A program made the position numbers and the translations under genes. From assembly GCF_001514115.1 (NCBI RefSeq), contig NZ_KQ948463.1, positions 1-64,000 of the forward strand: a DNA stretch of 64,000 nt. The letters are read 5' to 3'. The DNA comes from Streptomyces olivochromogenes (lineage in GTDB: Bacteria > Actinomycetota > Actinomycetes > Streptomycetales > Streptomycetaceae). Below are positions 27,239 to 34,577 of this stretch, one piece after another; the first letter of the stretch is position 1; each line of letters begins with the position of its first letter. The notes beneath the pieces were generated by a model. That model was given only the letters and a program-made list of their open reading frames with translations. It was not told where the DNA came from and made no database searches.

Positions 27239-28210
27239 ATGTCCGACGCCGTAGAGCCGGTCAAGCCTGTACTGGAACCGGCCGCCGCCGCTTTCGCGGA
27301 AGCCACCGCCAATCCGCCGTACCTGTTCGACCTCGCCCCTGCGGAGGGTCGCAAGGCCGTCGACGAGGTGCAGTCCGGTGAGATCGAGATGCCGGACATC
27401 GACGAGGAGTGGGTCACCGTCCCGGGCGGTCCCACGGGCAGCGTCCGGGCCCGGATCGTCAAGCCCGCCGGCGTCACCGGCACCCTCCCGGTGATCCTCT
27501 ACATCCACGGCGCGGGCTGGGTGTTCGGCAACGCCCACACCCACGACCGCCTGGTCCGCGAACTGGCCGTCGGCGCCGAGGCCGCGGTGGTCTTCCCCGA
27601 GTACGACCTCTCGCCCGAGGCCCGCTACCCGGTCGCCATCGAGCAGAACTACACGGTCGCCCAGTGGGTCGTGCGGCAGGGCGCGTCCAAGGGCCTGGAC
27701 GGCAGCCGCCTCGCGGTGGCCGGCGACTCCGTCGGCGGCAACATGACCGCCGCGCTGACCCTGATGGCCAAGGAGCGCGGCGATGTCCCGCTGCTCCAGC
27801 AGGTCCTGTTCTACCCGGTCACCGACGCGAACTTCGACACCGGCTCCTACCACCAGTTCGCCACCGGCTACTTCCTGCGCCGCGACGGCATGCAGTGGTT
27901 CTGGGACCAGTACACGACCGACGAGGCCGACCGCGCCCAGATCACCGCCTCGCCGCTGCGCGCCACCACCGAGCAGCTCACCGGCCTGCCCCCGGCCCTG
28001 GTCATCACCGGCGAGGCCGACGTCCTGCGCGACGAGGGCGAGGCCTACGCGAACAAGCTGCGTACGGCCGGCGTGCCCGTCACCGCCGTCCGCTTCCAGG
28101 GCATCATCCACGACTTCGTGATGCTCAACGCCCTGCGCGGCACCCACGCCGCCGAGGCCGCGCTGACGATGGCCACCCGCACCCTGCACACCGCGCTGCA
28201 CGCGGGCTGA
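27239..28210 (+). CDS. Alpha/beta hydrolase, hormone-sensitive-lipase-family esterase
   Basis: A 323-residue esterase of the HSL (family IV) kind. The oxyanion motif reads HGAGW (usually HGGG), the nucleophile is in GDSVGGN, the acid is probably Asp in GEADVLRDE, and the base is His in GIIHDF. This set supports an active carboxylesterase on short or medium acyl esters. AGGAG lies 7 bp before the ATG at 27239. The next hydrolase follows after 32 bp with its own AAGGAG, so they probably form an operon under the upstream AraC/SARP regulators. Confidence 0.9.
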   Translation: MSDAVEPVKPVLEPAAAAFAEATANPPYLFDLAPAEGRKAVDEVQSGEIEMPDIDEEWVTVPGGPTGSVRARIVKPAGVTGTLPVILYIHGAGWVFGNAHTHDRLVRELAVGAEAAVVFPEYDLSPEARYPVAIEQNYTVAQWVVRQGASKGLDGSRLAVAGDSVGGNMTAALTLMAKERGDVPLLQQVLFYPVTDANFDTGSYHQFATGYFLRRDGMQWFWDQYTTDEADRAQITASPLRATTEQLTGLPPALVITGEADVLRDEGEAYANKLRTAGVPVTAVRFQGIIHDFVMLNALRGTHAAEAALTMATRTLHTALHAG

Positions 28211-28242
28211 CCGGGTCCACAAGACCGACAAGGAGAACACTC

Positions 28243-28965
28243 ATGTCCGGGAACACCACCCCCACCGCCCTGCTCGTGCACGGCGCCTTCGCCGACGCCG
28301 CCAGCTGGTCCGGCGTCATCGCGGAACTGCAGAACCACGGCATTCCCGTCGTCGCGCCGCCGAACCCGCTGCGCTCCCTCGCCTCCGACGCCGCGTACAT
28401 CGCCTCGGTGGCCGCGCAGATCGACGGCCCCGTCGTACTGGTCGGGCACTCCTACGGCGGCGCGGTCATCACCGTCGCGGGCACCGCGGACAACGTGGTC
28501 GGCCTGGTCTTCGTCGCGGCGTACGTCCTCGAGGAAGGCGAGAGCCTGGGCGAGTTGCAGGGGCGCTTCCCCGACTCGCCGCTGGGCAGCAGCCTGAAGC
28601 AGGCCACGTATCCCGTCGAGGGCGGTGCCCCGGCCGTCGAGGTCACCATCGTCCCCGAGGCGTTCCCGTCCGTCTTCGCCGCGGACGTCCCCGCCGACGT
28701 CACCAGGGTGCTGGCGGTCGCCCAGCGTCCGCTCGCCGCCGGGGCGTTCACGGAGACGGCCACCGCCGCCGCGTGGAAGACCAAGCCGTCCTGGGCGCTG
28801 GTCGCCGCCGCGGACCAGGCGATCAACCCCGAGGTCGAGCGCTTCGGCGCGAAGCGTGCGGGAGCGACGATCCTGGAGGTCGAGGGCGCCTCGCACGCCG
28901 TCGCGGTGTCCCGGCCGAAGCTGGTCGCCGACCTGATCCGCGACGCGCTCCGCGCGACCGGCTGA
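28243..28965 (+). CDS. Alpha/beta hydrolase, EstC/salicylate-esterase-like
   Basis: A 240-residue hydrolase of the compact family that includes plant methyl-salicylate esterase and bacterial EstC. The N-terminal LLVHGAFADAASW is characteristic. The nucleophile lies in VGHSYGGAV and the catalytic His in GASHAV. Length is normal. AAGGAG precedes the ATG. Substrate unknown; paired with the HSL-type esterase, it may act on an ester nutrient or a toxic ester. Confidence 0.88.
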   Translation: MSGNTTPTALLVHGAFADAASWSGVIAELQNHGIPVVAPPNPLRSLASDAAYIASVAAQIDGPVVLVGHSYGGAVITVAGTADNVVGLVFVAAYVLEEGESLGELQGRFPDSPLGSSLKQATYPVEGGAPAVEVTIVPEAFPSVFAADVPADVTRVLAVAQRPLAAGAFTETATAAAWKTKPSWALVAAADQAINPEVERFGAKRAGATILEVEGASHAVAVSRPKLVADLIRDALRATG

Positions 28966-29016
28966 GAGACCGGCCGAGCGAGCCGACGGCGGCCGTGTGG
29001 ACGTACTCCCCCGTGG

Positions 29017-30510
29017 TCACGGGAGCGCGGGCGGGAGGGGGAGCCGGATCGTGAACGTCGTCGAACCGGGGCGGCTGGTCACTTCGATGGTGCCGCCGTG
29101 TGCCCGGACCAGTGAGCGGGCGACCGCGAGGCCCAGTCCGCTGCCGCCGCGGTCGCGGCTGCGGGCCTTGTCGACGCGGTAGAACCGGTCGAAGACCCGT
29201 TCCTGGTCGGCGGCCGGGATCCCGGGCCCGGAGTCGCAGACCCGCACGACCGCCGTGCCGGACGAGCCGACGCGCACCGCCTGCCCCGCCCCCGTGGCCG
29301 ACACCTCCAGGCGCACCTTCGTCCCCGCCGGGGTGTGCATGGCGGCGTTGGTGAGCAGGTTGTCGAGGACCTGCCGGATACGCAGGGGGTCCAGGCGCAG
29401 GCGCACCGGGTCGGGGCCGGCCGTCACGGACAGCACGTGTTCCCCTCGCCCGGCGCGGAAGGCGTCCGCGGCCTCCCGCGCCAGTTCCGTCAGGTCCGCG
29501 TCCTCCAGCCGCAGCGGTGTCTCCACCTCGGCGGCGTCCAGGCGGGCGAGGAGGAGCAGGTCGTCGAGGAGTACGCCCATCCTGGCGGCCTCGGCACGCA
29601 GCCGGGCCAGGTGCTTCTCGCGTTCCTCGGGCTCGTTGGCGGCGGCGTACTGGAAGAGATCCGCATAGCCGCGTACCGACATCAGGGGCGTACGCAGCTC
29701 GTGCGAGGCGTCCGCGACGAACCGGCGCAGTCGCTGCTCGGCCTCGGTGCGGACGGCGAGCGCGTCGTCGATGTGCTCCAGCATGGTGTTGAACGCGGTG
29801 CGCAGTTCCTCGACCTCGGGTCCACCGCGCCCGCCCCCGGCCCGCACCTCCAGCCCCGCCGAGCCGGTGAGGTTGTGCGAGGTGATGCCGCGGGCGGTGT
29901 GGGCCATGTCGCTGAAGGGCTTCAGCCCGCGCCGCAGTACCGTCCGGCCGATCACGACGAGCCCGAGCAGGGCGAGCGCGAAGGTGACGACCTGGACCGT
30001 GATCAGCTGCCGCATCGTGGCCTGCATGTCCTGCATGGGCGCCGCGGTGACGAGGACGACCCCGGGTTCGACCTCGCAGGCACGCAGCTTGTACGTGCCC
30101 TCCCCCGCGATGTGCGCGGTGCGCAGCAGGTGCGCGTCACCTCCGTCCGGCAAGGCCTGGGCGACGGCGGTGAGCTCGGCGGTGTCGGCGGGGACGTCGG
30201 CGGGCTTGCGCAGGACCGCCGTACGGCCCTGGACGTCGTACACGGCGGTGAACCAGCCGTAGTAGGGCCGCCGCTGGACGATGCCGTGCGCCTGGGCGTC
30301 CTTGGACTGGGTGACCTGGACGACCTTCATCTGCTCGCCGAGCTGACGTTCCAGGTAGTCCTTCATGTACGTCGTCAGGGCCGTGCCGACGACGGCGAAC
30401 ACGACGAGGGACAGCACGCCGATGCCGAGGGCCAGCCGGGTGCCCAGGCGTGTCCGGCGGTAGGCGCCCCGCAGACGGCGCAGCGCGCCGCCGGTCCCGG
30501 AGCCGCTCAC
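29017..30510 (-). CDS. Sensor histidine kinase of an OmpR-type pair
   Basis: A 497-residue kinase. Membrane helices lie at about 27-48 and 171-190 and flank an extracytoplasmic sensor of about 120 residues. HAMP, the HisKA box FVADASHELRTPLM with His270, and an ATPase domain (DNLLTNAAMHTP, then GGSGLGLAVARSLV) follow. The GTG start overlaps the regulator's TGA by 4 bp (GTGA), so both are made together. The frame is open further upstream but lies inside the regulator gene. Divergent from the ferric-reductase/ApbE operon it probably controls. Confidence 0.93.
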   Translation of the reverse strand: MSGSGTGGALRRLRGAYRRTRLGTRLALGIGVLSLVVFAVVGTALTTYMKDYLERQLGEQMKVVQVTQSKDAQAHGIVQRRPYYGWFTAVYDVQGRTAVLRKPADVPADTAELTAVAQALPDGGDAHLLRTAHIAGEGTYKLRACEVEPGVVLVTAAPMQDMQATMRQLITVQVVTFALALLGLVVIGRTVLRRGLKPFSDMAHTARGITSHNLTGSAGLEVRAGGGRGGPEVEELRTAFNTMLEHIDDALAVRTEAEQRLRRFVADASHELRTPLMSVRGYADLFQYAAANEPEEREKHLARLRAEAARMGVLLDDLLLLARLDAAEVETPLRLEDADLTELAREAADAFRAGRGEHVLSVTAGPDPVRLRLDPLRIRQVLDNLLTNAAMHTPAGTKVRLEVSATGAGQAVRVGSSGTAVVRVCDSGPGIPAADQERVFDRFYRVDKARSRDRGGSGLGLAVARSLVRAHGGTIEVTSRPGSTTFTIRLPLPPALP

Positions 30511-31211
30511 TCGGCGACCTGCCGCACCACGTAGCCGACGCCGCGCACGGTGTGGATGAGCGACTCTCCGCCGTCGGACTCGCCGTTGCCGTCGAGCTTG
30601 CGGCGCAGCCGGCTGACGACGAGTTCCACCACGTTGGAGCGGCCACCGAAGCCGTACTCCCACACGTGGTCGAGGATCTGGGCCTTGGTGAGGACGGTCG
30701 GCGACTTGCGCATGAGGTAGCGCAGGACCTCGTACTCGGTCGGGGTGAGGGTGAGCAGCCGGTCGGCGCGCCGCACCTCGCGGGTGTCCTCGTCCATCGT
30801 CAGGTCGGCGACCTGGAGCACGGAGCGCTGGAAGCCGGGGCCCGCGGCGCGCCGCAGGACGGTCCGCAGTCGCGCCATGAGCTCTTCCACGGCGAACGGC
30901 TTGACGAGGTAGTCGTCGCCGCCTCGGGTGAGGCCCGCGACCCGGTCCGCGACGCCGTCGCGGGCGGTGAGGAAGACGACGGGCACCATCGTCCCGGACC
31001 GGCGCAGCCGGTCGAGGACGCCGAACCCGTCGAGGCCGGGCAGCATCAGGTCGAGCACCACGATGTCGGGGTGGAACTCGGCGGCCCGGCGCAGCGCGTC
31101 CTCTCCGGAGTACGCGGTCATCGCCTCCCAGCCCTCGTAGCGGGCGACCGTCGCGACGAGGTCGGCGATGGGAGGGTCGTCGTCCACGACCAGGAGGCGC
31201 ACTTTTTCCAC
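30507..31211 (-). CDS. OmpR-family response regulator
   Basis: A 234-residue regulator with a receiver domain (VRLLVVDDDPP; phosphoacceptor in DIVVLDLMLPG; Lys in YLVKPF) and a winged-helix DNA-binding domain (LTLTPTEYEVLRYLM, RSNVVELVVSRLRRKL). I prefer the GTG at 31211 because the receiver begins there; an ATG at 31271 would add 20 residues without a Shine-Dalgarno. It is the first gene of the pair. An 11-bp-period direct repeat lies just upstream. Confidence 0.92.
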   Translation of the reverse strand: MEKVRLLVVDDDPPIADLVATVARYEGWEAMTAYSGEDALRRAAEFHPDIVVLDLMLPGLDGFGVLDRLRRSGTMVPVVFLTARDGVADRVAGLTRGGDDYLVKPFAVEELMARLRTVLRRAAGPGFQRSVLQVADLTMDEDTREVRRADRLLTLTPTEYEVLRYLMRKSPTVLTKAQILDHVWEYGFGGRSNVVELVVSRLRRKLDGNGESDGGESLIHTVRGVGYVVRQVAE

Positions 31212-31292
31212 CCGCTCATAGTGCGTGACGTGGCCGCCGACGCCATAGCCGCCGGCGTCTCTGATCCACATCGATAAACACTTGAAAGTTGA

Positions 31293-31310
31293 GCGACAGG
31301 AAAACGACAG
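31293..31310. promoter_or_regulatory. CGACAG direct repeat, 11-bp period
   Basis: GCGACAG at 31293-31299 and ACGACAG at 31304-31310 are spaced by one helical turn in the divergent gap between the response regulator and the reductase operon. This fits OmpR-family autoregulation and control of the operon. Confidence 0.45.
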
Positions 31311-31362
31311 CTCTCACCGGGCAGGCTCGGTGTCCCCACACCCGAACGAGGAGCTGCTCTCC

Positions 31363-32700
31363 GTGACCACTGTCGAACGTGTCCAGCCGCCCCCGACGGC
31401 GATACGCCCGAAGGTGGTGGCCCGCACCGGGCTGTACGCCCTGCTGGCCGCGAACGCGGCCGTCGTGACCGTGTTCTTCCTCCAGGCCGGGCCCGGCTCG
31501 GACACCCTGATCATGCTCGGCCGGCTGGCGGGCCTGTACGGGGCGCTCCTGATGGCCTTCCAGCTGCTGCTGGTCGCCCGCCTGCCGTGGCTCGACCACC
31601 GGATCGGCATGGACCGGCTGACCTCCTGGCACCGCTGGGTCGGCTTCGGCCTGCTGTGGACGCTGCTGTCGCACGCGCTGTTCATCACCCTCGGCTACGC
31701 GGGTGCGGCGTCGGCGTCCTTCTGGGACGAGCTGGTGGAGCTGGCCACGACGACCGAGGGCGTGCTGCGGGCGATCGTCGCGCTGGCCCTGATCCTCGTG
31801 ATCGGCGGGGTGTCGGCGCGCTTCGCGCGGCGCCGGCTGGCCTATGAGACCTGGCACTTCATCCACCTCTACACGTATGTCGCGGTGGTGCTGGCCTTCA
31901 CGCACCAGGTCGCGGTGGGCACCACCTTCACCACCTCGTCCGCGGCGACCGCCTACTGGTGGGGCCTGTGGGGCGTGGCGCTCGGTTCGGTGTTCCTGGG
32001 CCGGGTGGTTCTTCCGGTGTGGCGGAACCTGCGCCACCAGCTGCGGGTCTCGGCCGTCGTCCCGGAGTCCGACAACGTCGTCTCGATCTACGTCACCGGG
32101 CGCGACCTCGACCTGCTGCCCGCACGGGCGGGACAGTTCTTCCTGTGGCGGTTCTTGACCAAGGACCGCTGGTGGCAGGCGAACCCGTTCTCCCTGTCGG
32201 CCGCCCCGGACGGCAACCGGCTGCGGCTGACCGCGAAGACGGCCGGCGAGGGCACCGCGGCCCTGCGGCACCTGAAGGTGGGCACGCGAGTCTTCGCCGA
32301 GGGCCCCTACGGCGCCTTCACCACCCTGCACCGCACCCGCTCGGAGACCCTGCTCGTCGCGGGCGGCGTGGGCATCACCCCGATCCGGGCCCTGCTGGAG
32401 GACCTGCACGACCATGTCGTGCTCATCTACCGGGTGGCCACGGACCGGGACGCGGTGCTCCTCGACGAGCTGCGGGAGCTCGCGCATGCCAAGGGCGCCG
32501 AGCTGCACGTGGTGACCGGACCGGCCACACCGGACAAGCTGGCGCCGCGCGAGCTCGCGCGGCTCGTGCCGGACGTCGCCGAACGGGACGTCTTCGTGTG
32601 CGGGCCGCCCGCCATGACGAGCGCGGTGCTGCGCACCCTGCGCGACCTGGGCGTGCCGGGGCCGCAGATCCACTTCGAGCGTTTCAGCCTGGCGGGATGA
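31363..32700 (+). CDS. Ferric-reductase-like membrane flavocytochrome
   Basis: A 445-residue protein with two parts. Residues about 25-205 form six hydrophobic helices with conserved His (SWHRWVGF, LSHALF, WHFIHLYTYV, FTHQV), the b-heme fold of ferric reductases and NADPH oxidases. Residues about 225-445 are a ferredoxin-reductase module: FAD site WQANPFSLSAAP, nucleotide site VAGGVGITPIRALL, and VFVCGPPAM. Electrons would pass from cytosolic NAD(P)H through FAD and heme to an outside acceptor, here probably the next gene's FMN protein. The GTG at 31363 follows GAGGAG. Confidence 0.92.
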   Translation: MTTVERVQPPPTAIRPKVVARTGLYALLAANAAVVTVFFLQAGPGSDTLIMLGRLAGLYGALLMAFQLLLVARLPWLDHRIGMDRLTSWHRWVGFGLLWTLLSHALFITLGYAGAASASFWDELVELATTTEGVLRAIVALALILVIGGVSARFARRRLAYETWHFIHLYTYVAVVLAFTHQVAVGTTFTTSSAATAYWWGLWGVALGSVFLGRVVLPVWRNLRHQLRVSAVVPESDNVVSIYVTGRDLDLLPARAGQFFLWRFLTKDRWWQANPFSLSAAPDGNRLRLTAKTAGEGTAALRHLKVGTRVFAEGPYGAFTTLHRTRSETLLVAGGVGITPIRALLEDLHDHVVLIYRVATDRDAVLLDELRELAHAKGAELHVVTGPATPDKLAPRELARLVPDVAERDVFVCGPPAMTSAVLRTLRDLGVPGPQIHFERFSLAG

Positions 32701-32710
32701 GAGGGACACC

Positions 32711-33163
32711 GTGAAACGAGCACTGCCTGTACTGGCCCTGTCCATCGCCGGTCTGATCCCGCTGTGGCGCTACGCCCCGTCGAGCGGTACGACGACGACC
32801 ACCGAGGTCGCCGCGCCCGCCTCGACTCCGTCTTCATCTTCTTCGTCCTCTTCTTCGTCCTCCTCATCTTCTTCGTCGCCTTCCTCGTCCGCCTCGTCCT
32901 CGGCCTCCCGAGTCGTCCAGGGCTCGACCGTCAACACCTCCAAGGGCGCCGTGCAGGTGGAGGTGACCTTCGAGGGCGACAAGATCAGTTCGGTGCGGAT
33001 GCTCCAGCAGCCGAACCATCCGCAGACCACGGCGGCCGTGCCGAAGCTGATCCAGGAGACGCTCCAGGCGCAGAGCGCCGACATCGACGCGGTGTCCGGC
33101 GCCACCATCACCAGCGACGGATACGTCACGTCGCTGCAGGCCGCACTCGACGCGAAGGGATAG
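32711..33163 (+). CDS. Membrane-anchored FMN-binding (FMN_bind) protein
   Basis: A 150-residue protein with an N-terminal signal-anchor helix (MKRALPVLALSIAGLIPLW), a linker of about 30 residues that is nearly all serine, and a small FMN_bind domain. The flavinylation motif reads DAVSGATITSDGY, with the threonine as the expected site of covalent FMN attachment by ApbE. Ten bases separate it from the reductase and 4 bp from apbE. It is the probable extracytoplasmic electron acceptor of the system. The serine run uses mixed codons, so it is selected rather than slippage-only. Confidence 0.92.
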   Translation: MKRALPVLALSIAGLIPLWRYAPSSGTTTTTEVAAPASTPSSSSSSSSSSSSSSSSPSSSASSSASRVVQGSTVNTSKGAVQVEVTFEGDKISSVRMLQQPNHPQTTAAVPKLIQETLQAQSADIDAVSGATITSDGYVTSLQAALDAKG

Positions 33164-33167
33164 CGGG

Positions 33168-33890
33168 ATGCGGCGCGTCGAACAGGTCATGGGGTTCCCG
33201 GTCTCGCTGCGGATCGACGACGAGAGCGCGTCCGAGCAGACCGCGGACCCCGTGTTCGCGTGGCTGCGCGAGGTCGACGCCCGCTTCAGCCCGTTCCGTG
33301 CGGACAGCGAGGTGTCCCGGCTCGACCGGGGTGAGCTCACCCCCCACGAGCTCAGCCCGGACCTGACCGAGGTCCTCGGCCTGTGCGAGGAGTACCGGGT
33401 CGCGACCGGCGGCGCGTTCGACGTGCGGCTGCCCGGCCGCGGCCTGGATCCCTGCGCGATGGTGAAGGGCTGGTCGGTGCAGCGGGCCGCGAACCTCCTC
33501 AGCGGTCGGGGGACTTCCCGGTTCTGTCTGAACGCCGGTGGTGACGTGGTGGCGGCGGGCGGTCCCTGGCGGGTGGGCGTACGCCATCCCGAGCGGGCCG
33601 ACCGGCTGTGCACGGTGCTGGAGATCACCGACGGCGCGGTGGCGACCTCCGCGCGCTACGAACGCGGGGACCACATCCTCGACGGGCGCACCGGCCGCCC
33701 GGCCACCGGGCTGCTCAGCATCACCGTCGTGGCGCCGTCACTGACCGCGGCGGACGCGACGGCGACGGCGGCGTTCGCGATGGGCGCGGAGGGCGTCGAG
33801 TGGGCCGCGTCGCGCGAGGGGTGCGAGGTGTTCGCGGTCGACGCCGAACGCAGGGTCCTGCGTACGGCGGGGCTTCCCGTGGCCGGATAG
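33168..33890 (+). CDS. apbE: FAD:protein FMN transferase ApbE
   Basis: A 240-residue ApbE-family flavin transferase, slightly short for the family. Recognisable motifs are FSPFRADSEVSRLDRGE, TGGAFDVR, KGWSVQRAA, NAGGDVVAAG and the metal/FAD region DGAVATSARYERGDHI, followed by TAADATATAAFAMG. It covalently attaches FMN to a threonine in proteins such as the one encoded immediately upstream. Adjacency of reductase, substrate and modifying enzyme makes the assignment firm. I see no obvious signal peptide, so it may act before or during export of its target. Confidence 0.93.
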   Translation: MRRVEQVMGFPVSLRIDDESASEQTADPVFAWLREVDARFSPFRADSEVSRLDRGELTPHELSPDLTEVLGLCEEYRVATGGAFDVRLPGRGLDPCAMVKGWSVQRAANLLSGRGTSRFCLNAGGDVVAAGGPWRVGVRHPERADRLCTVLEITDGAVATSARYERGDHILDGRTGRPATGLLSITVVAPSLTAADATATAAFAMGAEGVEWAASREGCEVFAVDAERRVLRTAGLPVAG

Positions 33891-33913
33891 CTTTCGATCG
33901 AAGCTCGGCCTCC

Positions 33914-34037
33914 GGTGTCTCGTTCGAGTCGTACAGCGGCGCCGGCCGCTACCTCCGGCACTACGACTACCTGCTCCACACACAGCCCGGCCGACACGAC
34001 GCTCGCCAGGGCGGACGCGACGTTCTACGCCGAGTGA
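33914..34037 (+). pseudogene. Remnant of an AbfB (CBM42-like) carbohydrate-binding domain
   Basis: The frame from 33914 reads GVSFESYSGAGRYLRHYDYL and then LHTQP, the typical AbfB repeat of arabinofuranosidases (SYxxxGRYLRHYDY). About 10 codons before the end the sense shifts to another frame, giving ADTTLARADATFYAE and TGA at 34035, the usual AbfB C-terminus. No start codon or catalytic domain remains. I infer a decayed 3' end of a secreted glycoside-hydrolase gene. Confidence 0.75.
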
Positions 34038-34063
34038 CCCACCCCGGCACCTTCGGATCCAGC

Positions 34064-34095
34064 CACAGCCCGGCCGCTCCCGCGGCCGGGCTGTG
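34064..34095 (+). terminator. Strong terminator between ApbE/remnant and the PKS operon
   Basis: A perfect 13-bp stem (34064-34076 with 34083-34095) with a 6-nt loop, followed by CTGTTGAAAT. It isolates the PKS operon from the electron-transfer operon. Confidence 0.85.
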
Positions 34096-34449
34096 CTGTT
34101 GAAATGAGCCAACTTACCGGCGAGTACGAATCGTGGCCATTCACCCTCAAGTACCGAAATCCCACCCTTCCACCTCACGTGAATTTTGATTATGAAGAGG
34201 GGAACTAATAAAAGTTTCAATTTACAGCGGGGGAAACAGTTCGTTTCCGCAAGATCGAAGTGGACCCCGCGTTCGACACTGCGTCAGCAGGCGTTGCCGC
34301 AGGCCGAATCGGGGTCGCGGAGCCGACCGACCAGCGGTCACCGTCCCCGCCAACTCCCCCGGACAAGGCCTCTGTTGCCAGCTCGCACCTGGCTCGGCGG
34401 CGGCTGTGTCGACCGTGTTACGTCCGGTAATGGCGGCCTCCTTGAGAGT

Positions 34450-34478
34450 TTGACTTTCACGGGGATGCGCAATAAGCA
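34450..34478 (+). promoter_or_regulatory. Candidate PKS promoter
   Basis: TTGACT (34450-34455), a 17-bp spacer and TAAGCA (34473-34478) lie 100 bp before the PKS1 start. The -10 is imperfect, so this is tentative. Confidence 0.3.
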
Positions 34479-34577
34479 TGAGCGTGCTTCACATCGGCTG
34501 ACGGCTTGTTGTGAAGCGCAAGCGCTCTCCGCTCTCCCCCCACCAATCCTCACCCTCGTGCGATTTGGAGCGTTCGC

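Larger units (their letters stand above)
33891..34577. other. Gap before the PKS operon: gene remnant, terminator, AT-rich leader
   Basis: This 687-bp gap holds an AbfB-domain remnant (33914-34037), a strong terminator (34064-34095) and a stretch around 34170-34240 that is conspicuously AT-rich for this genome. The PKS promoter must lie here. Confidence 0.7.
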
